Below are positions 15,214 through 24,630 of a DNA stretch of 64,000 bases, in pieces; within the stretch, counting starts at the first letter, position 1, and each line of letters opens with the position of its first letter. A program made the translations under genes and the position numbers. Origin of the DNA: Stenotrophomonas maltophilia R551-3 (GTDB lineage Bacteria; Pseudomonadota; Gammaproteobacteria; Xanthomonadales; Xanthomonadaceae); assembly GCF_000020665.1 (NCBI RefSeq), contig NC_011071.1, forward strand, positions 3,214,501 through 3,278,500, given 5' to 3'. The notes under the pieces are model-generated. The model searched no databases, was not told the origin of the DNA, and was given only the letters and a program-made list of their open reading frames with translations.

Positions 15214-16659
15214 TCAGGCCTGGGTACCGCCGACGGTGATGCCTTCGATCAGCAACGACGGCTGGCCGACGCCCACCGGCACGCTCTGGCCGTCCTTGCC
15301 ACAGATGCCCACACCCTCGTCGAGGGCCAGGTCGTTGCCGACCATGCGCACCTTCTGCATGGTTTCCGGGCCGTTGCCGATCAGGGTCGCGCCCTTCACC
15401 GGCGCGGTGATCCGGCCATCCTCGATCAGGTAGGCCTCGGTGGCCGAGAACACGTACTTGCCGCTGGTGATATCGACCTGGCCGCCGCCGAAGTTCACCG
15501 CGTACAGGCCCTTCTTCACCGAACGGATCATCTCCTGCGGATCGTGCTGGCCGGCACGCATGTAGGTATTGGTCATGCGCGGCATGGTCAGGTGCGCGAA
15601 TGATTCGCGGCGACCGTTGCCGGTCGGCGCCATGCCCATCAGCCGTGCATTGAGGCTGTCCTGCATGTAGCCAACCAGGATGCCGTCCTCGATCAGCGTG
15701 GTGCATTGGGTCGGGTGGCCTTCATCGTCGATGTTCAACGAGCCACGGCGGCCATCCAGCGTGCCGTCGTCGACGATGGTCACGCCCGGGGCGGCCACGC
15801 GCTCGCCGATGCGACCGGCGTAGACGCTGGTGCCCTTGCGGTTGAAGTCACCTTCCAGACCGTGGCCGACCGCTTCGTGCAGCAGCACGCCGGGCCAGCC
15901 TGGGCCGAGCACCACCGGCATCACACCGGCCGGCGCCGGCACCGCGTCCAGGTTCACCAGCGCCTGGCGCAGTGCCTCGCGGGCGAACGCTTCCGGACGT
16001 CCCTCGGCGAACAGTTCTTCATAACCATAGCGGCCACCGCCACCGGCATAGCCCGATTCACGGCGGCCGTTCTGCTCGACGATCACCTGCACGTTCAGGC
16101 GCACCAGCGGGCGCACGTCTGCGCCCAGCACACCGTCGCTGCGGGCGATCAGCACCGTATCGACACCGCCGGACAGGCTGACCATCACCTGCTTCACGCG
16201 CGGGTCGGCGGCACGCAGGTAGCCGTCCAGGCGCTTGAGCACCTCGACCTTGGCTTCATTGCCGATGCCGTCGATCGGGTCCAGCGCCGGGTACAGCGCG
16301 CGCGCGTTGCCGCGCAGCAGCGAACGCCCGGACTGGGCACCGCCTTCACGCGAGATCGCACGCGCCGACTGCGCCGCCGCCAGCAGCGCGTCGGCATGGA
16401 TGTCATCGGAGTAGGCGAAGCCGGTCTTCTCCCCGGCAATCGCACGCACGCCCACGCCCTGCTCGATGGAATGGGCACCGTCCTTGACGATGCCGTCCTC
16501 CACGCTCCAGCTCTCGCGGCGGGCGTGCTGGAAGTAGAGGTCGCCGAAGTCGACACCGGGGCCGAGCAACTGGCCGAAGGTGCGCTCCAGGCCAGCGGTA
16601 TCCAGGCCACCGGGGCGCAACAGGCGGTCTTGGGCAAGCGTCAGGGCGGTATCAGTCAT
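15214..16659 (-). CDS. tldD: Metalloprotease TldD
   Basis: This 481-residue zinc metalloprotease subunit partners TldE/PmbA. The zinc motif is [12 protein letters not shown] (HExxxH). Other family features are the [21 protein letters not shown]-terminus, [17 protein letters not shown], and the C-terminal [13 protein letters not shown]. It is the last gene of the leftward maf-rng-yhdP-tldD cluster, 59 nt after yhdP, an order shared with E. coli. darP converges from the left. Confidence 0.94.
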   Translation of the reverse strand: MTDTALTLAQDRLLRPGGLDTAGLERTFGQLLGPGVDFGDLYFQHARRESWSVEDGIVKDGAHSIEQGVGVRAIAGEKTGFAYSDDIHADALLAAAQSARAISREGGAQSGRSLLRGNARALYPALDPIDGIGNEAKVEVLKRLDGYLRAADPRVKQVMVSLSGGVDTVLIARSDGVLGADVRPLVRLNVQVIVEQNGRRESGYAGGGGRYGYEELFAEGRPEAFAREALRQALVNLDAVPAPAGVMPVVLGPGWPGVLLHEAVGHGLEGDFNRKGTSVYAGRIGERVAAPGVTIVDDGTLDGRRGSLNIDDEGHPTQCTTLIEDGILVGYMQDSLNARLMGMAPTGNGRRESFAHLTMPRMTNTYMRAGQHDPQEMIRSVKKGLYAVNFGGGQVDITSGKYVFSATEAYLIEDGRITAPVKGATLIGNGPETMQKVRMVGNDLALDEGVGICGKDGQSVPVGVGQPSLLIEGITVGGTQA

Positions 16660-16718
16660 GGTCTCGATCTGGGGATGCGGGGGCGCTCAGGCAAGCCCCG
16701 TGAACAGGAGGGCCACGC

Positions 16719-19700
16719 TCAGCGCGAGCGCGGCAGGTCGGTGACGGTCGGCGGAATGGCCGGTGCCGGCTTCGGCGCGGGCGGCGGAGTCTTGTCGCGG
16801 CTGCGCTCGATCACTTCCACTTTCGGCTCCTTCCATGGACCGGTCACCTTGTACGTGCGGGCGCCGATTTCGCCCAGTGGCTTGGACAATACCGCATTGG
16901 TGGCGGCACCGAGCGCAGCGCCCACCGGCCCGCCGGCCACCGCACCGACCACGGTCAGCAGGTTGCCGGCACGCGGGTTGACGTCGATGGTCTGGTCGAA
17001 CTGCTGGTTGCGGAGGTCGGCCTGGCCGCGAATGGTGATGTTCGCCGCGGGGCCCTCGATCAACACCTTGTCGGTACGTGCCATGCCCTGGCCGAACTGC
17101 ATGCTGCCGTCGATCTGGTTGAACGCGAAGCCCTTGGAGAAGAAGTCGCGGAAATCGAACATCAGGCGCCGCGGCAACTGGGTGACACTGAGCAGGCCCA
17201 GCACGCGGCCGGCACCCGGCTCCAGCTCCAGCAGCTGGCCATTGCGTGCATGCAGATCGAGGGTGCCCTGCAGGTTGCCCAGCTGGAAGTCCGACGGACC
17301 GCCGCTCCATGACGCCTGCAACTGCGCCCGGCCCGAGCCGCCGCGCAGCTGGCCGCCGTAGTCGAGGTTCTGCATGAGTCCACCGAGGTCTTCGCTGCGC
17401 ACCTGCGCGGTCAGTTCAGTGCGCGCGCCACCACTGCGGCCCAGCCAACGGCCGCTGATGTCGATTTCCTGGTCCGGCGCGCGGAAGCGCAGCTCATCCA
17501 CGTTCAGTCCGTTGCCCAGCGGTCGCGTACGCAGCACCGTCTGGCCGAGCACGACCTTGCCGAACTTGAGGTCGGCGATGTCCAGCGCGAACGGCGGCAG
17601 CTTGGCCGGGTCCATGTCATTGGCACCGGCCTGTACCCGCGCCGGCGCGGCAGCACCGGGGGACGGCGGCAGCGACTGCCAGTGCACGCGGTCGAGCTGG
17701 CCACTGATGGTGCCGCCCTCGGCGTTGGGTACCGTCAAACGGCCTGCCAGCGTAGGTCCATCCAGGCGCACGTCCAGTGCCTGCGGGCCGGGCTGCAGCT
17801 GCAGCCGGGTCTGTTCGAAGACGCCGCCGATCAGCATCAGCTTGCCGACCTGCACATCCACCGCACGCAGCGGCATTGCATCATCGTCGTCACCACCGCG
17901 GGCCAGGCTGATCCACTCCAGCGCATCCAGGGTCGGGCTGCGGCCGTTGACGGTCAGCCCGCTCGGCGGGGGCTCCCGGTCAACATGATCGCTGCCCAGG
18001 GTGACCTGCACGCCGGTGCGGTTGTTGTGGCTGCGCGCGGCCAGGGCCAGACGCTGGCCGAAGGCCACATCGATACGGCCGGCGCCCATCGGCAACTGCG
18101 CGGCCACCGTGGTCGCCAGCGGCTCGCCGGCGGGCTTGTCCAGCGGTGCCGGCAGGTCAAGACGGGTGCCGACCAGGTCCGAGCTCAGCCGCAGTTCGCT
18201 GGGCGGGGCCGGTGCACCAGGCGCGACCTTCGGCAGGTTGACCGCGATGGTCCACGGCGAGACACCGCTGATGTAGGGCTTGAGCCAGGCCATCTCCGGC
18301 GCGCGGTCGATCAGCACGCCGGCGTCGAGGTTGGCCGATAGCTGCGATTCAAAAGCCAGTTTGCTGTCGTGCACATAGCTGCCGGCCCGCAGGCTCAGGC
18401 GACCGTCCTGACCGAGATGGCGCACCGCCAGTTCCTCGGCGCCGAAACCACCGTTGCCGTAGCGCGCCTGCCCCTGCATGTTGTCGAAGGTCAACTGGAA
18501 GCGCTTGTCGACCAGCTTCACTCCCGCCAGATCTACCGTGCCCTGCAGGTGGCCGCCACCTTCATCGTGATGCAGCGGCTGCAGCAGGTCGAAGGTCACA
18601 TGCGCCGGACCCGCTGCGGTCAGGTTGTCCAGGGTGTCGCCATAATCCTTGTGCAGCGGGCTCTGCCGCAGCATCGCCAGCAGCTTGCCTGCCTCGCTCT
18701 GCGTGTCGGCGCGCACATACAGCGGCTGCTGGCCGAAGTCCGCAATGCCCGCTTCGAATTTCTGCACGGCCACACCGGCCAGGTCACCACGCCCACGCAT
18801 GTCGAAGCCCGGCCCGATGAAGGCGATATCGGCGTCAACCTGGCTCATCAGCGGCCAGTCGTGCTGGAAGCGGATGTCGCCGTTGGTGATGTGGCCGGTG
18901 GCTTCAAAGCGACCGTCGTTGTTATCGAACGGCCAGTCGTCCAGGTCACCGCTGACCAGACCGATGCCGCCACGCACCTGGCCACCGGCCAGCGCCATGT
19001 CCAGCCAGTCGGTGGCGCCCTTGCTCATCCTGGAGTGGATCCAGAAGCGCTTGGCCGCGGTCATCGGCACATCGTCCAGCTTGGCGGCCAACTGCAGCCA
19101 CGGCCGGGTGCCGTCACCCTGGAACCAGACCCCGCCACGCACGTCAGCGGCGTAATCGGTGCCTTCCACGCGCATCGCCGCGGTGCCGATACGCCAGCCG
19201 CCGCCCTCGTCACGCCAACCCACCACCTGGCCGGCCAGATGCAGGTCGTGGCGCACGCCAAAGCCGGTCGGCCAGTCGAACTGCAACTGGCGCTGCGGCT
19301 GCAGCTGCAGGCTGAAGCCATTGGCATCGCCCTCGAAGCGTCCGCCAAGGCCACGTAGGCCAGGCGAATGACCGACGCTGGCAAAGCCCAGCGACTGCAG
19401 CTCGCCCTGTGCCCACAACGGGCCATCGCGCTCGCCGGACAGCTGCAGCTCTGCGACGTCCAGCTGCGGTTTGGACAGGAACAGCCAGCGGCGCAGCCCG
19501 GGGTCAAGGCGGTCACTCAGCGCCAGTGCGCGCAGCGCGGTGCCGGCCTGTACTTCACCGGAGCTCATCCGCAGCTGCTTGCCGACCTGCAGCTGCAGGC
19601 CATCGAGCTGCTGCTCGCCCTCTTCCGTTTTCAAGCGCAGGTGCGGTACCTGCAGCGCCCAGCCATCGGCCTGGCGTTGCCAGCGCAGGCGTGCCTGCAG

Positions 19701-20570
19701 GCGCTGCAGCTGCAGCTGCGGTGCAGCCAGCTCCGGCATCGGCGCGCCGTCGATGCGTACGTCGCGCAGGTCCGAATCGGTGGTCAACGCCACCGGCGCG
19801 AAATCACGCAGGGTCAGCCACAGGTTCAGTTCGCCCTTGCCCTCGCGCAGGCGAACGCCGCCGGCCGCCAGCAGTGGCGACCAGGCATGGAAATCGACCG
19901 GGTCGGCACCCAGCCAGGCCTGGCCGTTGCCGCCTGCGCGGTCCACGTCCAGTACCGCGGTCAGCGGCAGCGCATCGGTCTGGGCCCAGGCCCGCACGCC
20001 CACCCGCAGGCGCTCGCCGTTGACGCGCAGGCGCAGGTCGATGCGTGGCAGCGTGGTGTCGATGCCGAGGCCAGGGGCATGCACGCCCAGACGGCCACCG
20101 ATCACCTGCAGCTCGCCCAACCGGCGCAGTGCGTCCAATGGGTCGCCACCGCTGTCGGATCGGGGCAGGCCGCGTACCGACCAGCGCCCGTCCTCACCCT
20201 GCTGCAGGTCCAGCGCCAGCCCGCGCAGGCGCAGCTCGGTCAGCGAGCGGCCCGGAAGCAGGCCGCTGTACAGCGATACCAGCACTTCGGCCTCGCCGAT
20301 GGCCAGGCCCTGCCCGGCGCCGATGCGCAGGCCCTTCAGCTGCAGCAGCGGACCACGCCGGGTCCAGGCGGTCTGCAACTGATCGAAACGGACCGGCTGG
20401 CCGGCACGCTCGCTCAGCCACGCAGCAATCTTTTCAGGATGGCGCTCGGCCAGCGGCAGCAGCTGGCTGAGCGTTCCCACCAGCAGTGCAAGCCCGACCA
20501 GGCCAACCGCGCAGGCGGCGATGAAATGACGGCGGATCCTTCGCAGTCGCAGGCGCGGCGGCGCGCTCAT
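16719..20570 (-). CDS. yhdP: YhdP family AsmA-like lipid transport protein
   Basis: This 1283-residue protein has one N-terminal transmembrane helix (AACAVGLVGLALLVGTLSQL) and a very long beta-rich periplasmic region, as in the AsmA-like YhdP family. In E. coli YhdP, TamB and YdbH move phospholipid between the membranes. The C-terminal AsmA_2-like segment includes LLSVTQLPRRLMFDFRDFF, KGFAFNQIDGS and GPWKEPKVEVIER, which are typical. It lies 30 nt after rng and 59 nt before tldD on the same strand, so an operon is likely. The length is normal for the family. No frame disruption is seen. Confidence 0.92.
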   Translation of the reverse strand: MSAPPRLRLRRIRRHFIAACAVGLVGLALLVGTLSQLLPLAERHPEKIAAWLSERAGQPVRFDQLQTAWTRRGPLLQLKGLRIGAGQGLAIGEAEVLVSLYSGLLPGRSLTELRLRGLALDLQQGEDGRWSVRGLPRSDSGGDPLDALRRLGELQVIGGRLGVHAPGLGIDTTLPRIDLRLRVNGERLRVGVRAWAQTDALPLTAVLDVDRAGGNGQAWLGADPVDFHAWSPLLAAGGVRLREGKGELNLWLTLRDFAPVALTTDSDLRDVRIDGAPMPELAAPQLQLQRLQARLRWQRQADGWALQVPHLRLKTEEGEQQLDGLQLQVGKQLRMSSGEVQAGTALRALALSDRLDPGLRRWLFLSKPQLDVAELQLSGERDGPLWAQGELQSLGFASVGHSPGLRGLGGRFEGDANGFSLQLQPQRQLQFDWPTGFGVRHDLHLAGQVVGWRDEGGGWRIGTAAMRVEGTDYAADVRGGVWFQGDGTRPWLQLAAKLDDVPMTAAKRFWIHSRMSKGATDWLDMALAGGQVRGGIGLVSGDLDDWPFDNNDGRFEATGHITNGDIRFQHDWPLMSQVDADIAFIGPGFDMRGRGDLAGVAVQKFEAGIADFGQQPLYVRADTQSEAGKLLAMLRQSPLHKDYGDTLDNLTAAGPAHVTFDLLQPLHHDEGGGHLQGTVDLAGVKLVDKRFQLTFDNMQGQARYGNGGFGAEELAVRHLGQDGRLSLRAGSYVHDSKLAFESQLSANLDAGVLIDRAPEMAWLKPYISGVSPWTIAVNLPKVAPGAPAPPSELRLSSDLVGTRLDLPAPLDKPAGEPLATTVAAQLPMGAGRIDVAFGQRLALAARSHNNRTGVQVTLGSDHVDREPPPSGLTVNGRSPTLDALEWISLARGGDDDDAMPLRAVDVQVGKLMLIGGVFEQTRLQLQPGPQALDVRLDGPTLAGRLTVPNAEGGTISGQLDRVHWQSLPPSPGAAAPARVQAGANDMDPAKLPPFALDIADLKFGKVVLGQTVLRTRPLGNGLNVDELRFRAPDQEIDISGRWLGRSGGARTELTAQVRSEDLGGLMQNLDYGGQLRGGSGRAQLQASWSGGPSDFQLGNLQGTLDLHARNGQLLELEPGAGRVLGLLSVTQLPRRLMFDFRDFFSKGFAFNQIDGSMQFGQGMARTDKVLIEGPAANITIRGQADLRNQQFDQTIDVNPRAGNLLTVVGAVAGGPVGAALGAATNAVLSKPLGEIGARTYKVTGPWKEPKVEVIERSRDKTPPPAPKPAPAIPPTVTDLPRSR

Positions 20571-20600
20571 CGGCCACCGGAAGAAGACAGTCGGCCTGGA

Positions 20601-22080
20601 TCAGAGCAGCACAACATCGAACTGCTCCTGCAGGTACTGCTCGTCCGCCTGGAAGCGGATGCTCTTGCCGAGGAACTCCTCAAGCTCGGCCACCGCCGAA
20701 GACTCCTCGTCGGTGATGCGCGCGACCACCTTGGTCGAGGCAATCACCAACAGGCGCGCGGCATCGAACTGGCGCACCGCACGGGTGATCTCGCGGAAGA
20801 TCTCATAGGTCACCGTTTCGGTGGTCTTGATGGTGCCGCGGCCACTGCACTGCGGGCAGGTTTCCGACAGCTGGCGCTCCAGGCTTTCCACCGTGCGCTT
20901 GCGGGTCATCTCCACCAGACCCAGCGGCGAGAAGTCGTACACCGTGGTCTTGGCATGATCGCGCGCCAGCGCCTTTTCCAGCGTGCGCAGCACCTGGCGG
21001 CGGTGCTCGGCATCGTCCATGTCGATGAAGTCGATGATGATGATGCCGCCGAGGTTGCGCAGCCGCAGCTGCCTGGCTACTGCCTGCGCAGCCTCCAGGT
21101 TGGTACGGAACACCGTCTCTTCCAGGTTGCGCTGGCCAAGGAACGAGCCGGTGTTGACGTCGATGGTGGTCATCGCCTCGGTCTGGTCGATCACCAGGTA
21201 GCCACCGGACTTCAACGGCACCTGCTTGTCCAGCGCGCGGCCGATCTCGTCCTCCACCCCGAACATGTCGAAGATCGGGCGATCGCCGCTGTACAGCTCG
21301 ATCTTCTCGGCCAGCACCGGCATGTACTTGGCCACGAAGGCCTGCAGCTGGGCGAAGGTCTCCTTGGAGTCCACCTTCACCTTGTCCACATCCTTGCGGA
21401 TCAGGTCGCGCACCGAACGCAGCGGCAGGCTCAGGTCTTCATAGATGTTGCTGCACGAGGCCGCTTCACGGCCACGACGCTCGACCACGTTCCAGACCCG
21501 CGACAGGTAGGCGACGTCCTCGGCGATGGCCTCGGCCGGCTGGCCCTCGGCATTGGTACGCACGATGTAGCCGTAGCCGCCATGCTGGGCCGACAGCTCG
21601 GTCACCAGCGCCTTCAGCCGCGCACGCTCGCCTTCATCCTCGATGCGCGCCGACACCCCCACCACCTTGGACTGCGGCAGCAGCACCATGTAACGCGAGG
21701 GAATGCTGATCTGCGTGGTCAGGCGCGCGCCCTTGGTCCCGATCGGATCCTTCACCACCTGCACCACGATGTCCTGGCCGTCGCGCAGCAGTTCGACGAT
21801 CGGCACGCTGGACGGCGGTGGCAGCGTGGTGTTTTCGGTGTCGGCGCTGGCCACCGGCGCCGGCCGTACCACGTCGTTGGCGTGCAGGAACGCGGCGCGC
21901 TCCAGCCCGACCTCGACGAAGGCCGCCTGCATGCCCGGCATGACCCGCTGCACCTTGCCCTTGTAGATGTTGCCGACCACACCCCGGCGCCAACCGCGCT
22001 CGATGTGCAGTTCCTGCAGCATGCCGTTCTCGATCACCGCGACCCGGGTTTCGCGCGGGGTCACATTGACCAGGATTTCC

Positions 22081-22088
<8 letters not shown>
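20601..22088 (-). CDS. rng: Ribonuclease G
   Basis: This 495-residue endoribonuclease processes the 5' end of 16S rRNA and degrades mRNA. It begins with [18 protein letters not shown], and the S1 domain phrases [20 protein letters not shown] and [11 protein letters not shown] follow. The catalytic region holds [11 protein letters not shown] (magnesium-binding Asp residues), and CPQCSGRG supplies the zinc-link cysteines. It lacks the long C-terminal degradosome scaffold of RNase E, which decides the name. The ATG at 22088 overlaps the end of maf by 8 nt; the frame open to 22310 is an overlap with maf. Confidence 0.94.
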
Positions 22089-22689
<601 letters not shown>

Positions 22690-22695
22690 CGGCAC

Positions 22696-22701
22696 AGCAT
22701 A
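22696..22701 (-). promoter_or_regulatory. -10-like box directly before maf
   Basis: TATGCT on the minus strand is followed by GTGCCG and the maf ATG. Its position would place the transcription start at the start codon. No clear -35 box is seen. Confidence 0.4.
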
Positions 22702-22818
22702 ACCTGAGGCCGCCACCTGAATCGTCGGCAACCCCTCGCGGTACGCTTCCAACCCCGAACAGGCTCACAGCGCGTTCATCGCTACGACACCACCCTCACC
22801 GCACAACAAGGAGATCCC

Positions 22819-23556
22819 ATGCGCCTGACCGCCACCCCGCTGCTGCTCGCCCTGTCCCTCGCCCTTGGAACCTCGATGACCGCCCATGCTGCCCCGTCGT
22901 CGCCGTCGATCGCCGCCCCGGCCGAAGGCACCCTGCTGAACATCTCGGCCAACGCCGAAGCCACCCGCGTGCCGGACGTGGCCACCTTGTCGGCCGGCGT
23001 GGTCACCCAGGCCGCCGATGGCAACAGCGCGATGCGCCAGAACGCCCAGCAGATGGACAAGGTGCTGGCCGCGATCAAGGCGGCCGGCATTGCCGAGCGT
23101 GACGTGCAGACCAGCGGCGTCAGCCTCAACCCGCAGTACCGCTATGCCGACAACGAGGCGCCGAAGATCACCGGCTACCAGGCCAGCAACACGGTCAGCC
23201 TGAAGGTGCGTGACATCGCCAAGCTCGGCAAAGTACTGGACGCACTGGCGGCGCAGGGCGCCAACCAGATCAATGGCCCCAGCTTCGAGATCGACCAGCC
23301 GGAACCGGTCTATGACGAAGCCCGCCTGGCCGCACTGAAGAAAGCCCAGGCCCGCGCCCAGACCTATGCGAAGTCGCTGGGCCTGCAGGTCCGTCGCATC
23401 GTCAGCATTTCCGAGAATGCCGGCGGCGGCTATCGCCCGATGCCGATGATGCGGGCAATGTCGGCCGGCGCCGCGATGGACAAGGCCACCCCGGTCGCGC
23501 CGGGCGAGTCGACCGTCTCGGTCAACCTGGATGTGGTGTTCGAACTGGGCCGCTGA
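22819..23556 (+). CDS. SIMPL domain (DUF541) periplasmic protein
   Basis: This 245-residue exported protein has a signal peptide ending AHAAPS. The DUF541/SIMPL domain follows: LLNISANAEATRVPDVATLSAGV near residues 40-60, then QMDKVLAAIKAAGI, ERDVQTSGVSLNPQY and a C-terminal VSVNLDVVFEL strand. Members such as E. coli YggE are tied to protection from oxidative stress, but the mechanism is unclear. The start is firm: AAGGAG lies 6 nt before the ATG. A strong terminator lies 24 nt downstream, so it is monocistronic. Confidence 0.9.
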   Translation: MRLTATPLLLALSLALGTSMTAHAAPSSPSIAAPAEGTLLNISANAEATRVPDVATLSAGVVTQAADGNSAMRQNAQQMDKVLAAIKAAGIAERDVQTSGVSLNPQYRYADNEAPKITGYQASNTVSLKVRDIAKLGKVLDALAAQGANQINGPSFEIDQPEPVYDEARLAALKKAQARAQTYAKSLGLQVRRIVSISENAGGGYRPMPMMRAMSAGAAMDKATPVAPGESTVSVNLDVVFELGR

Positions 23557-23579
23557 TCCCGTTCGTCATTGCCGACAAA

Positions 23580-23609
23580 GGCGGATCCCGCAGGGGATCC
23601 GCCTTTTTT
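23580..23609 (+). terminator. Intrinsic terminator after SIMPL gene
   Basis: GGCGGATCCC and GGGATCCGCC pair around a GCAG loop and are followed by TTTTTT. Confidence 0.9.
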
Positions 23610-23773
23610 CATGCCCGCGGCCGGCACTGGCTGAAGGCCAGCCCAACGATCGCCCCCCTGCCTCTAGGCAGTAGCCGCCGCGCCGCGCTACTGATGCACT
23701 GCCAGCCGCGTGCGGCAACCCCGTGATCGGCCCTGGTGCGTTGAGGACTTCGTCACTGGCATGGAGGTGGACC

Positions 23774-24430
23774 ATGGTTCGTACGTATCCCGTTGCATCC
23801 CCGCACTTCGACCCCGCCCGCGTTGCCGCCTGGAGCGCGGCCATCGCCCTGCATCTGATCGCGCTGCTGATGTTGCTGATCCCGGCGACCTACCAGGCTG
23901 TCACCGCACTGCCCCGCGACAACACCACGGTGCGGCTGATCCCGAAGGAACAGCCCAGACCACCTGAGCCGCCCAAGCTACCCACCGACCCGGAACAGGT
24001 ACAGGTCAAGGCCGAGCCACGGCAGCAGACCGTGCCCACGCCATTGCCCACCCCCACCGCCACTGTCGAGGAGGCACAGGGCATCGTCCTGCCTGCTGCC
24101 GAGCCTGCGCCGGTGCAGGCGGCCCCGAGCATCGACAGCTCCACACCGCTGGCCGGTGCCCAGCTGCAGTACCGCAGCGCCCCGCCGCCGACCTACCCGG
24201 TTCCGGCGCTGCGCAACCACGAGCAGGGCACGGTGCTGCTGCGGGTGGAAGTGGACAACAGCGGTCAACCGGTGGTGGTCAGCATCGAGCGCAGCAGTGG
24301 CTCGCGCAGCCTGGACCAGGCCGCACGTCAGCAGGTACTGAAGCACTGGCGCTTCGAACCCGCCCAGCGTGAAGGCGTGGCAGTGCCGGCCATCGGCCTG
24401 GTGCCGGTGCAGTTCTCGCTGCCGGACTGA
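23774..24430 (+). CDS. tonB: Energy transducer TonB
   Basis: This 218-residue protein couples the proton-motive force to outer-membrane receptors. It has one N-terminal transmembrane helix (AIALHLIALLMLLIPATYQA), a Pro-rich periplasmic linker (residues about 60-120) and the TonB C-terminal domain (about 140-218). That domain contains PPPTYPVPALRNHEQGTVLL and LKHWRFEPA. The start at ATG 23774 follows GGAGGTGGACC; the frame open to 23723 lacks a signal. ExbB and ExbD are not adjacent. The next gene, 200 nt away, is a TonB-dependent receptor. Confidence 0.92.
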   Translation: MVRTYPVASPHFDPARVAAWSAAIALHLIALLMLLIPATYQAVTALPRDNTTVRLIPKEQPRPPEPPKLPTDPEQVQVKAEPRQQTVPTPLPTPTATVEEAQGIVLPAAEPAPVQAAPSIDSSTPLAGAQLQYRSAPPPTYPVPALRNHEQGTVLLRVEVDNSGQPVVVSIERSSGSRSLDQAARQQVLKHWRFEPAQREGVAVPAIGLVPVQFSLPD

Positions 24431-24441
24431 GCCTCTCCGAG

Positions 24442-24470
24442 CGCCGGCCCGGCACCCGCCGGGTCGGCCT
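24442..24470. other. GC-rich hairpin after tonB
   Basis: CCGGCCCGGC and GCCGGGTCGG form a 10-bp stem (one G-T pair) with an ACCC loop, 14 nt past the tonB stop. It has no T-run, so termination is uncertain. Confidence 0.4.
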
Positions 24471-24630
24471 GGAAGGTCGAAATGCCAGATTCAGCAAAGT
24501 CCGTCCTTAAACGTTACGGATTAAGCAAAATTTCACGACTTCGTCACCCGCTGGAAACCTAGATTGGCCCGTCCCGGAACCTTCCGGAGACAGCCCTCAA
24601 CGCTAAGGTTTTCCAGTTAGGAGAGAAGCT

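Noticed and set aside
15706..17361. 551-residue plus-strand frame over tldD and yhdP
   Set aside because: Antisense mirror frame without recognisable domain.
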